Below, one piece after another: positions 10,966 to 20,126 of a stretch of 64,000 nt of DNA. Each line of letters starts with the position of its first letter. The stretch's first letter is position 1. The notes under the pieces are model-generated. The model did no database searches. It was not told where the DNA came from and saw nothing but the letters and a program-made list of their open reading frames with translations. Location: assembly GCA_038030265.1 (NCBI GenBank), contig CM075938.1, positions 9,835,009-9,899,008 of the forward strand, given 5' to 3'. Source of the DNA: Corythucha ciliata. Its lineage: Eukaryota > Arthropoda > Insecta > Hemiptera > Tingidae. A program made the translations under genes and the position numbers.

Positions 10966-11856
10966 TTATTGTCGGAATGCTGGGCCAGTTTTGCGAGGTA
11001 TTCGTCGGGGAATCTTCAATCTCAGTCGGTGTTTCGTGCGTCGACTCAAACTCGACGCATCCACATGATCTAAATCGGGTACACCGTTCGACCTCGGGCC
11101 CTGCAAAAATAAAGACGGTGTAAGCGGGGTCAGATCGTCCGAATCCTCCGACACATAAGTCAGGGGTCTTCCATTAATTATCGATTCGGTCTCGTGTAAC
11201 AAGATATTCATCTCATCTGCTGTAAGCGACGCTTTCACCAGCGTCTTCAGTTGAAGATGTTTGATCAGCCCAATAAGCCGCTCCCACCACCCTCCCCACC
11301 ATGGAGTGGAAGGGGGTAGGAATCGCCAATCCATTTTCTTATCGGCGCTGAATCGCTCAATTTCATCCCAGTCCATCTTCTCCAGGGCATTCGACGTTCC
11401 GACAAAATTAGTGCCGTTATCGGTATAGATGACAGAAGGACGACCCCTCCTCGCAATAAATCGTCTGAAAGCGAGAAGGAATTCTTTAGTTGAAAGGCCA
11501 CTCACCAACTCGAGATGAACGGCCCGAATGACGGCACAGGTAAAAACACAAAACCAAGCCTTCCCGCCTCCTCGCAAATAGACCGGACCAGCAAAGTCCA
11601 TGCCGACCACTTCGAACGGCTCCGCATCCCTGACTCTTTCCACTGGTAAGTCTGCCGTAGGCGCGTTCAAATGTTTGGTCTGAAATCGACGACATCTCGA
11701 ACAAGCTGTAACCACCGACCTGATTGCTCGTTGTCCGCGATGAATCCAGAATATTTCTCTTAATACCCTTGTGTGCCTAGGTGTTGATTTTCCAGGTGGG
11801 CTTGGCGTATTAGTGCGACAACCACCGGGTGCCGTCCAGGCAGCACGATCGGACAA
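10966..11856 (-). pseudogene. BEL/Pao integrase domain
   Basis: A zinc-binding-like segment (SVVTACSRCRRFQ) is followed by the integrase core. All three catalytic positions are visible: D in VVGMDFAGPVY, D in VIYTDNGTNFVG, and E in PWWGGWWERLIG. GRPLTYV and LTPSLFL complete the Pao signature. The real domain begins near 11760, where a frameshift separates it from the preceding linker, and the earlier residues of this frame are spurious. The frame shifts again near 11020. The catalytic triad is intact, but the domain is not connected to a usable polyprotein. Confidence 0.88.
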
Positions 11857-12378
11857 CGAAAATTCACCGAATCGTCTCTTCTTGTTATTTTTGTTCGCAC
11901 TCGGTAGGTTCCATGTTCGTCCTGAAACAAACTCAAATTGCTCAAATGATTATTCCTGACATCCAGAAACTCATTTTGGACGGCTCGAAGTAACCACGTC
12001 TCAGCAGCGGAAAATTCCTCTGCAGTTAGTTCACCACCCCTCGAGTCTCGATTTTTACATTTTTCCACAAATCGTCGCGACCACGCCACGACACGCACGA
12101 TCCGGGTATAACTCGAAAAGTAAGTAAAAGTAAGTCCAACAAATGTCAATGCTCGGAGCCGTTCCGTCGACCAACGACGCGATAACCGTTTTTCTTTTCT
12201 CTTTTGCGACTTCCTCTTCTATTTCGCTGGCTGTGGGACTCGAGACAGGCCATTTCTCCGGGGTTTCGTATAACCAGGGGGGTCCCTCCCACCATTTCGA
12301 CAACACCAAAGTCAGCCCTCCTTGCAGGCATCTACAAAAGTGTGCAGAGTAACTCTTCTCTCTCCTCCTTTCACCCAT
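11760..12378 (-). pseudogene. BEL/Pao linker between RNase H and integrase, broken in frame
   Basis: Two overlapping frames carry consecutive homology: 12055-12378 gives SKWWEGPPWLYETPEKWP and 11760-12149 gives RVVAWSRRFVEKC and ELTAEEFSAAETWLLRAVQ. Both are typical of the Pao segment joining RNase H to integrase. They lie in different frames, showing an indel near 12100. Directly upstream, near 12325, the RNase H start (TFVDACKEG) is joined almost directly to this segment, so most of the RNase H domain is missing. Confidence 0.8.
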
Positions 12379-13625
12379 CGTGGCACCTTAATATCGAAGA
12401 CCGAAGATAACTCACTGGCCCAATTTCGAAAGCGAGTTTCCAAATTCTCTGGCAACGGTTCGTCCCATTTCAGCTTTAACTTCCACGCCTCTCGCAGTAA
12501 AACTTTCGGAAGGAGCGACACAGGGCTCGTGAACCCGATGGGGTCAAACACTTTTTGAGCTGTGGACAACAACACTCTCTTTGTCACCTTTTCCAATAAA
12601 TTCGGGATTTTTTCAATAGGGGAAATACGTAGGAAATCTTCTCCACAGTCCCACAGCAAACCTAAAATCTTTTCTTCGCGCGGAGTGCCCGGTTCTAGTC
12701 CAGTCGGCGAGTGAGCCCATCCACGCAGCTCGAATTTTGCGATCTCTAATACTCCCGAGGCCGTTCTTTTCAGCTTCTCCAGCTCGAACGAAGTACTCAC
12801 ACTGGCTACCAAATTATCGACGTAGAATGCCCTTTTGAGTTCGGCGACAACTGTCGGGTCGAAAGAGAGCTCTCCCTGCAGGCAAAGGTCCTCGATTTTC
12901 TCTAGATGATTAAGAATAGTAGCTCCAAGAAGAAAGGGGCTACAGTTTACGCCAAATACAACTCTAGCGTGTCGAAATTGTCGCACCTCGCCCTCAGCAT
13001 CAATTCTAAAAAACCGAAGGAAATTACGGTCACCCTCCGCGATCGATATTTGGAGGAAAGCTTGTCTAATGTCGGCGCTAACACCTATCTTCCCCAGTCT
13101 AAATTTCAAAAGGATTCGCGGGATGATCTCGATGAGATTTTCGCCAATCTCTAAGCAATCGTTCAGTGATGGCAAGTTTGAGTTGGCCCTCGCCGATGCA
13201 TCAAAGACTGGCCTGATCCGTGTGGTGCTTCCTTCCTTGATCACGGGACGATGAGGCAAGTAGTGACAAGGTACGCCCTCGCCGAGCGGTTCACACTCCT
13301 CTATGATGCCTTCCGCAGTCCAATCCTCGAAGACTTTGTCGTAGTCAGCCTGCATCCTTTTGTCTTTTAAGCTTCGATATTTAGCCTCTGTTCTTTTCAG
13401 GGCAAGACTGTAGTTGCTGGGCAGTTCCGGTTGGTCACTTCTCCACAGCAAACGGACGATATATCTTCCGTCAAGCGCCGTCGTCGTCGTTTGCTGAAAA
13501 AACTGCTTTATATCTTCGATGCGCTCCTGCCTTAATCGCTGTTCTGATGGGTCTCGTATGCCGATCGCCTCCAAGTCCCAGAGTTTAGTTAAGGGCTCAG
13601 TAGTTGCAAAGCACGAAGTCGTCAC
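12312..13625 (-). pseudogene. BEL/Pao reverse transcriptase, copy 1
   Basis: This 437-residue frame covers the Pao reverse-transcriptase domain. PCHYLPHRPVIKEG and TRIRPVFDASARAN mark its N-terminal half. GVSADIRQAFLQI carries the first catalytic aspartate, and FGVNCSPFLLGAT and AFYVDNLVASV mark the active site. YVDN in place of YVDD is, to my knowledge, also found in other Pao elements. The domain then runs to the start of RNase H (TLHTFVDACKEG), where it ends abruptly. The reverse-transcriptase part itself is uninterrupted, but the copy lacks gag, protease and most of RNase H. Confidence 0.9.
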
Positions 13626-13640
13626 GTGGAGGCAAGTTGT

Positions 13641-14072
13641 TTTCGTTACTGTTTTGTTTTTATTTTAGACGATCGAACGAACGTCGTTCTATAGGTATAA
13701 TTGCTTTGACTGCAAATTGAATGACACTGAAACAAAAGACTTTAGTAACTTCAATTAAGACGGAACTGCTTTCCGAACTGTGAAGAGCGGCACGACGTGA
13801 TGTAAATCCAAACATGCACAAAATCAGCTCAATGCCTAAGGGGAACTTTATCGAAAAGGGGACTTACCAAAAAGGCTGTCGCAAATGCGACCGACCTCAC
13901 GGGCGTGACTGTCGAATAAGACAGGACACTACTGCGTCGGACTCTGTGACGATTGAAGACAGGACGCTACTGCGCGTCGGATGTTGGGACTCGACAGTGA
14001 CGACTGAAGACTATTAACAGAAAGGGGAGGGGGGTAACAAAAAAAAAATAATTTTTTTCTTATTTAAAAAAA
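13641..14072. other. Spacer between two BEL/Pao copies with a short tandem duplication
   Basis: No coding similarity recognised. A partial tandem duplication lies at about 13905-14006: GACAGGACRCTACTGCG recurs with GTGACGAYTGAAGAC on each side. It might be untranslated or LTR sequence of one of the copies, but no matching second copy was found. Confidence 0.4.
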
Positions 14073-14786
14073 ACCATCACACAATCTCTGTCAGTTTCGT
14101 GTACCTCGATTTGTAAGAAGGCCTTCTTAATATCAGCAGTGATTCCAATGGCAGACTGACGGAATTTAATCAAAAGATCTGGTATTTTTTCTATTAGATT
14201 GATACCGACTTCTAAACAAGCGTTCAGCGACGGATGTCCACTAATGTCGCCGAAGCGTCGAAGACAGGGCGGACCTTAGTCGTACCCTCTGTCTTAAAGA
14301 CGGGTCGATGTGGTAAATAATGCCCGATTTCAACAGGGGACGTACTCTCAATAATGTCTTCATTTTCCCACTCTCTGAAAACGTGCATGTAAGCATCAAG
14401 TTGGCCTCGTTTCCTCAGTTGTTCGAATTTTCCGCTCGTTCTCTTTAGGGCCAAATCAAAATTAGTTGGGAGAGGGGGTGATCAGGAAGCCAAGGTAACT
14501 TAACTACATATCGTCCACCTTCGTTCTGCTGGATGGTTTTCATAAACCAGTTCTTTATTTCTTCCACACGCTCCTTCTGTGGAATTTGAGCCGATGGGTC
14601 GTTTATTCCAAGAGCATCCAACTCCCATAATTTTGATATTGGATCAGTGGTGGCAAGGCAATTGACTGTTGAGGTGACCGCTTCGTTTACATGTGGTTCA
14701 CAATTTAATTTCCCCATCACCGTCCAACCTAACGAGGTTTCCAGAGCGATGAGGCCATCGTTTACCTTTCGTTGTCTTCCCGTCAA
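14073..14786 (-). pseudogene. BEL/Pao reverse transcriptase fragment, copy 2
   Basis: A second Pao copy, distinct in sequence from copy 1. From the gap edge downward it reads LTGRQRKVNDGLIALETSLG (the segment joining protease and reverse transcriptase), then CLATTDPISKLWELDALGI. After a frameshift near 14450 come LALKRTSGKFEQL, GHYLPHRPVFKTEG and KVRPVFDAS. After another shift near 14230 come GITADIKKAFLQIEV, ending at about 14073 within the reverse-transcriptase palm. It is truncated at its 3' side and cut by the gap at its 5' side. It is non-functional. Confidence 0.85.
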
Positions 14787-15286
14787 NNNNNNNNNNNNNN
14801 NNNNNNNNNNNNNNNNNNNNNNNNNNNNNNNNNNNNNNNNNNNNNNNNNNNNNNNNNNNNNNNNNNNNNNNNNNNNNNNNNNNNNNNNNNNNNNNNNNNN
14901 NNNNNNNNNNNNNNNNNNNNNNNNNNNNNNNNNNNNNNNNNNNNNNNNNNNNNNNNNNNNNNNNNNNNNNNNNNNNNNNNNNNNNNNNNNNNNNNNNNNN
15001 NNNNNNNNNNNNNNNNNNNNNNNNNNNNNNNNNNNNNNNNNNNNNNNNNNNNNNNNNNNNNNNNNNNNNNNNNNNNNNNNNNNNNNNNNNNNNNNNNNNN
15101 NNNNNNNNNNNNNNNNNNNNNNNNNNNNNNNNNNNNNNNNNNNNNNNNNNNNNNNNNNNNNNNNNNNNNNNNNNNNNNNNNNNNNNNNNNNNNNNNNNNN
15201 NNNNNNNNNNNNNNNNNNNNNNNNNNNNNNNNNNNNNNNNNNNNNNNNNNNNNNNNNNNNNNNNNNNNNNNNNNNNNNNNNNNNNN
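14787..15286. other. Assembly gap of exactly 500 N
   Basis: A continuous run of 500 N. The round length suggests a scaffolding placeholder and not a measured distance, so the true size is unknown. Open frames spanning it are artefacts. Confidence 0.99.
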
Positions 15287-15430
15287 TTTTTTGGCCACTT
15301 CTACTTCCACCGCCTCGGAAGAATGAACACAAGTTTTCGCATCAACGAAAAGTCTCGTCCCCGTCGAAGTTCTCTCTTGATTAAAAAGTTTTTTCCAACC
15401 ATTGGCGACTGAATTAATCTGAGGTAAATA
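15287..15430 (-). other. Possible upstream continuation of BEL/Pao copy 2
   Basis: Beyond the gap the minus strand stays open with NSVANGWKKLF, TSTGTRLFVDAKTCVHSS and VEVEVAKK. It may be the protease-proximal part of copy 2, since it has the same strand, but I see no decisive Pao motif. It could also belong to another sequence joined by scaffolding. Confidence 0.35.
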
Positions 15431-15682
15431 CCCCCCAAAGTTTTATTTTAAAATTGCTTCTGCCACACTCCACTGAACCAGCCTCATTTCAGATCCCGAT
15501 AGTGAGGAGCCTTGAAGCCTGGCGACGGAACTGATTTCAAAAATTACTTGTTAAATTAGAATATATCTTTAATTCCATCAAAATTAAATTGTTTATGATT
15601 AAATTAATGAACATGCTGAGAAAAGTCCAGATCCCTTCTCAGGGATCTTTCTTCATCAGTCTATCAACAATCATCAACTTAC

Positions 15683-15930
15683 CTTGTCATCTTCGTGAAT
15701 TATCTTCGCCGGATCTCCTTCCTTATAATTTTCCCAAAAATAGTGTCACCCCCGGGGGCGGCCACCTGGGACTTGGCCACTTCATCAGCCATCGAGACGG
15801 TGGTAGTCAATTGACGCTGGTCTTGACGATAGCAAAGACGACGAGGAATGCTCTTCAAAGCTGGAGATGTTAAAGTAAATTTGTTCTGCAGACAGAGGGA
15901 GACTCGGAGTTGAAGTATTTTGTTCCACAT
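15683..15930 (-). CDS. First coding exon of a HINT-family histidine triad nucleotide-binding protein (partial)
   Basis: The minus strand encodes [11 protein letters not shown] followed by [16 protein letters not shown], then AKIIHEDDK in a shifted frame, ending at a good GTAAGT donor at 15682-15677. This is the conserved N-terminus of HINT1/HINT2, nucleoside phosphoramidate hydrolases of the HIT family. A longer frame from ATG at 15930 adds about 46 residues rich in R, L, S and T without acidic residues, as in a mitochondrial presequence; ATG at 15792 would give the short form. A one-base deletion near 15711 breaks KEIPAK. The exons with the HIT motif (HxHxHxx) are not found downstream, where a BEL/Pao copy and a gap lie. 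It is either a damaged gene or an incomplete assembly. Confidence 0.75.
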
Positions 15931-16195
15931 TTATCTCCGTCAAGAAAATAAAGATAACTAAAATGCAAATAAACGTTATAATGCTAAAATTTACCTTTTT
16001 ATCGCACTGATTTTACTTTTTTGACACGGAATTCACCCCCACTGACCATCACACATATCTGTCTCACTCACACACACAACACACTGGTAGGTGATAGGTG
16101 CTGTCTCATGGTACGCCATCTAATAATTTTCGGATTAAGGAAAATAAATAAATAAGAGTTTTGATGGAACATCAGGACAATTTGAAATTTCAAAC

Positions 16196-16691
16196 CTGTT
16201 TCCACTAAGCGTGATCAGCCCAGTTTCCGGGAAATCATTTCCTGCGTACAAAGTTCGATCTGTGAAATACTGAAAGTCTTTCACCATAACACGTTCGACA
16301 AGTTCTTTAAAAAAAAAGTAAAAATAAATTGGTTTTCGTATTTTTCTCTTAAGCACGTAGAACCTACCGATGTCATTTACAAGCAAAATCGGAGTCATTA
16401 GTTGGTAAAATCCGACCAATTTCTCATTCGGAAACCTCTTTACTATGATGTCATGGTAAACATCAACGACCCACTTTCTCCCCGAGATGATGCCGAACGC
16501 ATTTCCTAAAATTAATTTATTCGAAAAATGTAACGTTTTTCAACTTTACTGCTGTACTCACCAAAAAAAGGGAGTGGTTTTACGTAGGGAACACCTCGAA
16601 TTTCCCAAAATTTATTTCGTTTATGCGCAATAGCTATCAGTATAACTACAAGAATAGCGATTATTGCTGTTAGGACAGCCAACCCGTCCAT
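16196..16691 (-). CDS. Cytochrome P450, first three coding exons only
   Basis: Exon A 16562-16691 begins with ATG and encodes a membrane anchor (AVLTAIIAILVVILIAIA) and a basic stop-transfer stretch, then a proline-rich hinge (GVPYVKPLPFFG). Exon B 16368-16505 encodes GRKWVVDVYHDI and KLVGFYQLMTPILLVNDI. Exon C 16196-16304 encodes ELVERVMVKDFQYFTDR. All junctions have GT and AG in consistent phase. This is the N-terminus of a microsomal P450, most like CYP3-clan (CYP6/CYP9-type) enzymes. An AG acceptor lies just upstream of the ATG, so a non-coding 5' exon is expected. About 126 of ~500 residues are present; the heme-binding cysteine region and I-helix are absent from the window. The remaining exons may be lost, displaced or in the gap. 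Confidence 0.85.
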
Positions 16692-17298
16692 GGTTTCGCG
16701 ACTGAAATATGTATAGTTGACAACTCGTTACAAACTGAGCGAGATGCGGAGAAAAGAGTTGTTGCATGGGCGGGTAGGGGGGATGATTTGGGAAATTAGA
16801 TAGGGAAAAAGATAGATGATTTGGGGAATTAAAGACCTTTTTCTTCATTATTAATCGTGAGATTTTTAATCGTTGTTTGGTTTATTCACATGACTGTTCC
16901 AGATAACATACTTCTGTTATATTTCTGTTGCATTACGCAAAACATTGCTACAACAGTTCGTAGCAGATAAATAAATATGTTTTTCAAATTAAAATATGAC
17001 ATCCTGAAACATCTCAAGAGACAAATTTTCATAAATTAGATCTCTTCAAGGTATCTATACACAATCAAGTTTCTGATTAATTAAAGAATGGTTCTTTGTT
17101 CCACGTATAAACAAAAATTTAATTGTATTGCAGTACACTCGTATTGCGTTTCACTTGAAAATTTGAATGTTACTGAAATGTTACATTACACTTGCGGGAA
17201 GTTTCATCTAATTCACCGTGGAAATTCTGTGGGACAATTACGGAGAATTTAGCAGGTCACGTTACCCGGTAGGTTAAATGCGCATCCAGCTTACTTTT
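16692..17298. other. Intergenic or intronic stretch upstream of the P450 stub
   Basis: No gene recognised. It is AT-rich single-copy-looking sequence. The AG acceptor that precedes the P450 start codon lies at about 16701-16702, so part of this is likely intron. Confidence 0.5.
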
Positions 17299-17398
17299 CT
17301 CGAGATAATCTTGTGAGGACTGCTCGTAACCATTCGCTGACGGCTTTCTTCAATTCCTCCACCGTGGAGACACTGTGACGACTTCTTATGACGTCTGA
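17299..17398 (-). other. Candidate orphan exon of about 100 nt
   Basis: On the minus strand a clean acceptor (cttaatttcag) is followed by an open segment encoding SRHSVSTVEELKKAVSEWLR and ending in LTRLSREK, then either a stop or a GTAAGC donor. The peptide is helix-like, with a spacing resembling the end of some transposases, but I cannot name it. It could be an internal 5' exon of the P450 transcript or a fossil of a mariner-like element. Confidence 0.35.
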
Positions 17399-18386
17399 AA
17401 TTAAGATGAAGTTCACTATGTAGCCATGTTTGAAAATAAAATAATAATAATAATAATAAACCTCATACGTACTAAAAATACACCCGGATAATTTTAGGTC
17501 TGTATATTTTTGTTTCCCTTTTTGGCCCTTATAGGAAATTTTATGGCCAAAATTACCTCTGCGCCTTTCACTTTAGTGAATAAGCCCGCTGCCAAAAAAT
17601 CGATAAAAGTGCACATTTTGAACGCTGACGCTTTGCGCCGACATTTTTCTCAAAAAGGTATAATCTCTAGAACCATCCTTTAACGAGAAACCCGACTTCT
17701 AAATCTGGCTAAGTGATAATTATGCAAAATTCGGAGTTTGAGACTGATTATCTCGTCATCACATGCGGATAAAACTCAAAAAACTGCACTATACTCTGTT
17801 CATAGAGATGTGAGAGCTTTTGATACATTGCTACGGACGATTTTATGGTTTTATGGGTAATGGGGTGAATAAACGGGGTCATTTATACAATGTAAGTCAC
17901 TAAAGGCCCAATTACACCAACCGAGTAGCTCGGCCGCGTACTGGGCCGAGTGGCTCGGCCGAGTACTGGGCGAGTAGGTGATGAAGTAGGAATGAGACAG
18001 TTTTGTTGTGCGTTGTCATGGCACCGCGAAGCAGAAAAATTAAACGGGAAAAAATGTTTGAACTCAATACCACGAAAATATTAACTTTTGTGCCTTTTGA
18101 AAAGTTTGCTTCCCCCCCTTTTTGCGTATAATTTTTAATTTAATTTAATTTTGCGTTCAAATGGTCAACAGCCGTGTTTTTATTTTGGTCCTTTTTCTTT
18201 ATTATTGTTATATAGTTCATTTATTTTGTTAAATATTACATATTTTGTGAATTTCTTATATTTCTTTACTACGCTGGGCTGAAGTTCTCGAGGGGGAAAA
18301 GGTGTTTTTATGCAAATAATAAAATAAATTAAAGTAAAATAATCGGCATACGAGCAGTGAGATTGTATTTGATACACCCGCTTCGA

Positions 18387-18676
18387 CAAGGTGACTAAAC
18401 TTTACTATAGGTGCCGCAGATTTCCCCCTGCCCATCGTCAGGAGGGGTGGAGACTGTCGTCACGAGCAGTCCTTTGCTCCCGATTGCTCACCCTAGAGCA
18501 GCAGAGCAAGATACTTTTCAAATTGAAGTTTATGATTTGTCAAAAATCACAACCCAATAACAATTAATAATGTATGGGTCCAGCGCAAAGGCGGATGGGA
18601 CTGCTCATGACGTAGGTGAAGGACAGTAATGGCCGAAGATCTGCGGCACCTATATGTAGAAAGTTTAGTCACCTTG
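18387..18676. mobile_element. 290-bp MITE with CAAGGTGACT termini and 8-bp target duplication
   Basis: Both ends carry CAAGGTGACTAAACTTT followed by TATAGGTGCCGCAGAT in inverted orientation. The flanks are an identical 8-bp repeat cgcttcga at 18379-18386 and 18677-18684. It lies in the sequence downstream of the Gypsy polypurine tract, presumably its 3' LTR. It encodes no protein. Confidence 0.85.
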
Positions 18677-18746
18677 CGCTTCGATAACCTACTCATTTGT
18701 GTAGTAGTCTTTTTTTTGTAACATAGCAACACACGAACATCTCCCC

Positions 18747-19645
18747 CAAGGTAAATAGACTAAAGAGGTATGCTCTTAATTTTCAACCAATTATTATTGT
18801 TGGTACCATGACGTCATGGGATGACAAATTTTTAAAAAATTAACAGGTGGGACTTTTTCCAATAAAACAAAATTATCTACATTTCGGGGGCCACTTTTTA
18901 AATTGGGAGAACTACGCATTATTGCTTTCAGAACAATGTTCCTGTGAAAAAAGTGATTGCAGGGCCCCTAAGTGTAATGGTTGGAGCAAAGAAAACTGCT
19001 GCAGGTGCAGGGTATCTCAGTTGTGAAACTTTTAGAAATTCTTTTAAGATAGAGCTAAGTTCAGCAATTTTCTCGTAAAACAATGAGTTTTCGTGACACT
19101 CATCAGCCACCATTCCAATTAACAATAATATAAGCACCCCGAAACACTTGGCTTCGTACTAAGGGTTCTCGGTGGTGTTTGTACAACAAACCGCACATCG
19201 ACCAATACGCTCGTATGGTGAGGGTGTGAATCGCCCTACTCCATCGTGAGTATGCGGCCAGGGGCCTTAGTATGAACGGTCGGGGAAAAAGCCGCATGCG
19301 GGATCCAAGGACGCCGAATAAGAAATAACAATATCCCGCCAAAGCAATCACGTCTAGCGGCATTTTCGCACGAGTTGGTACTAAGGCCCCAGATGAGGCA
19401 AACAAACTCCTCGATATCGACAGTGATTGAATTCGGCTAGGTTTGAGGCCGGGATTCCAGGCATTTATTTTGGCTTTTCATTTATTTTTTGCTTCATCTA
19501 CAAAGAAATTCCAAGGGAGGAACCGTGGAAGGGGAAGCTTCATATGTGAAGTTTGGTCCCTCATTATTTTTTTTACTCCCGTGACGTCAATTTTGACAAA
19601 AATTTCCTTAGTTACGAGCATACCTCTGTAAGTCTATTTACCTTG
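18747..19645. mobile_element. 899-bp MITE with CAAGGTAAATAGACT termini and 9-bp duplication
   Basis: Terminal inverted repeats of about 29 bases (CAAGGTAAATAGACT ... AGAGGTATGCTC) are flanked by catctcccc at 18738-18746 and 19646-19654. On the minus strand that duplicated word is GGGGAGATG, which looks like the polypurine tract of the surrounding Gypsy element, so the MITE split the primer site. The termini resemble those of the neighbouring 290-bp MITE. A decayed SINE copy lies inside. Confidence 0.82.
19140..19285 (+). mobile_element. Diverged fragment of the tRNA-derived SINE
   Basis: The body matches the intact SINE at 6215-6514: CTTGGCTTCGT, then CGGTGGTGTTTGTACAACAA, CCGCACATCGACC and GGGTGTGAA in the same order and strand. 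The tRNA-like head and A tail are not recognisable. It is an old copy inside the 899-bp MITE. Confidence 0.65.
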
Positions 19646-19712
19646 CATCTCCCCTGGTTTAACAATAATAAAATATTTGAAAAAAGAAAATAATAAAATA
19701 ATTCCAAACGCG

Positions 19713-20018
19713 TTACAAATTTAAACGAACTGATTCTCTTATTCGTCTACCGAATCTTGATCTTCTTTCCTCTGGTTGTTGTGATGGTTGGCGGTTGTCC
19801 TCCTCTGGCAGCTGTTCTCTGATTTCGTTACTCCCCGTTTCTTGGTCTTGTAGCTCCAGCTCGTTAAGTGCAGGTGGTTCTGAATTAATGGGGTCATCCC
19901 AAATCCACCGATAATCTTTGCTACCGCTTTGTAACGTTGCTGTGCAGGGTTTTAAATGAATCCTATTCCTTTTGTAAGTTCGTCCGTTGACGCTTACTAA
20001 GTACGATCTTGTGCTCAA
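19713..20018 (-). pseudogene. Gypsy-type pol C-terminal tail
   Basis: TRSYLVSVNGRTYKRNRIHL is the conserved small beta-barrel that follows the integrase core in K02A2.6-like Gypsy elements. An acidic, glutamine-rich tail ending in RFGRRIRESVRLNL follows. It is separated from the integrase core by a frame change and a stop near 20040. Confidence 0.75.
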
Positions 20019-20126
20019 CTTTTGCAGTACCTCACCTCTTCACCAATCGGGTGCTGTTGGCGAACTTGGGTTAAGAAAAACCCGAACAGGTTGCCCTTGT
20101 TCCAAAGTCGGGAGGGTTCTTGCCGA

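Larger units (their letters stand above)
10059..13640 (-). mobile_element. Decayed BEL/Pao LTR retrotransposon, copy 1 (5' truncated)
   Basis: In minus-strand order it holds reverse transcriptase, a remnant RNase H, the linker, integrase and the DUF5641 domain, the standard Pao pol order. Gag, protease and the 5' LTR are absent: similarity stops near 13640, at the start of the reverse-transcriptase region. Most of RNase H is deleted near 12325, and there are frameshifts near 11800 and 11020. A candidate 3' LTR occupies 10059-10460. The copy cannot make a complete polyprotein. A second, different BEL/Pao copy begins about 430 bases upstream at 14073. Confidence 0.9.

Noticed and set aside
14445..15384. 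Long open frames of 175-295 residues across the gap
   Set aside because: They consist mostly of N and are artefacts of translating the assembly gap.
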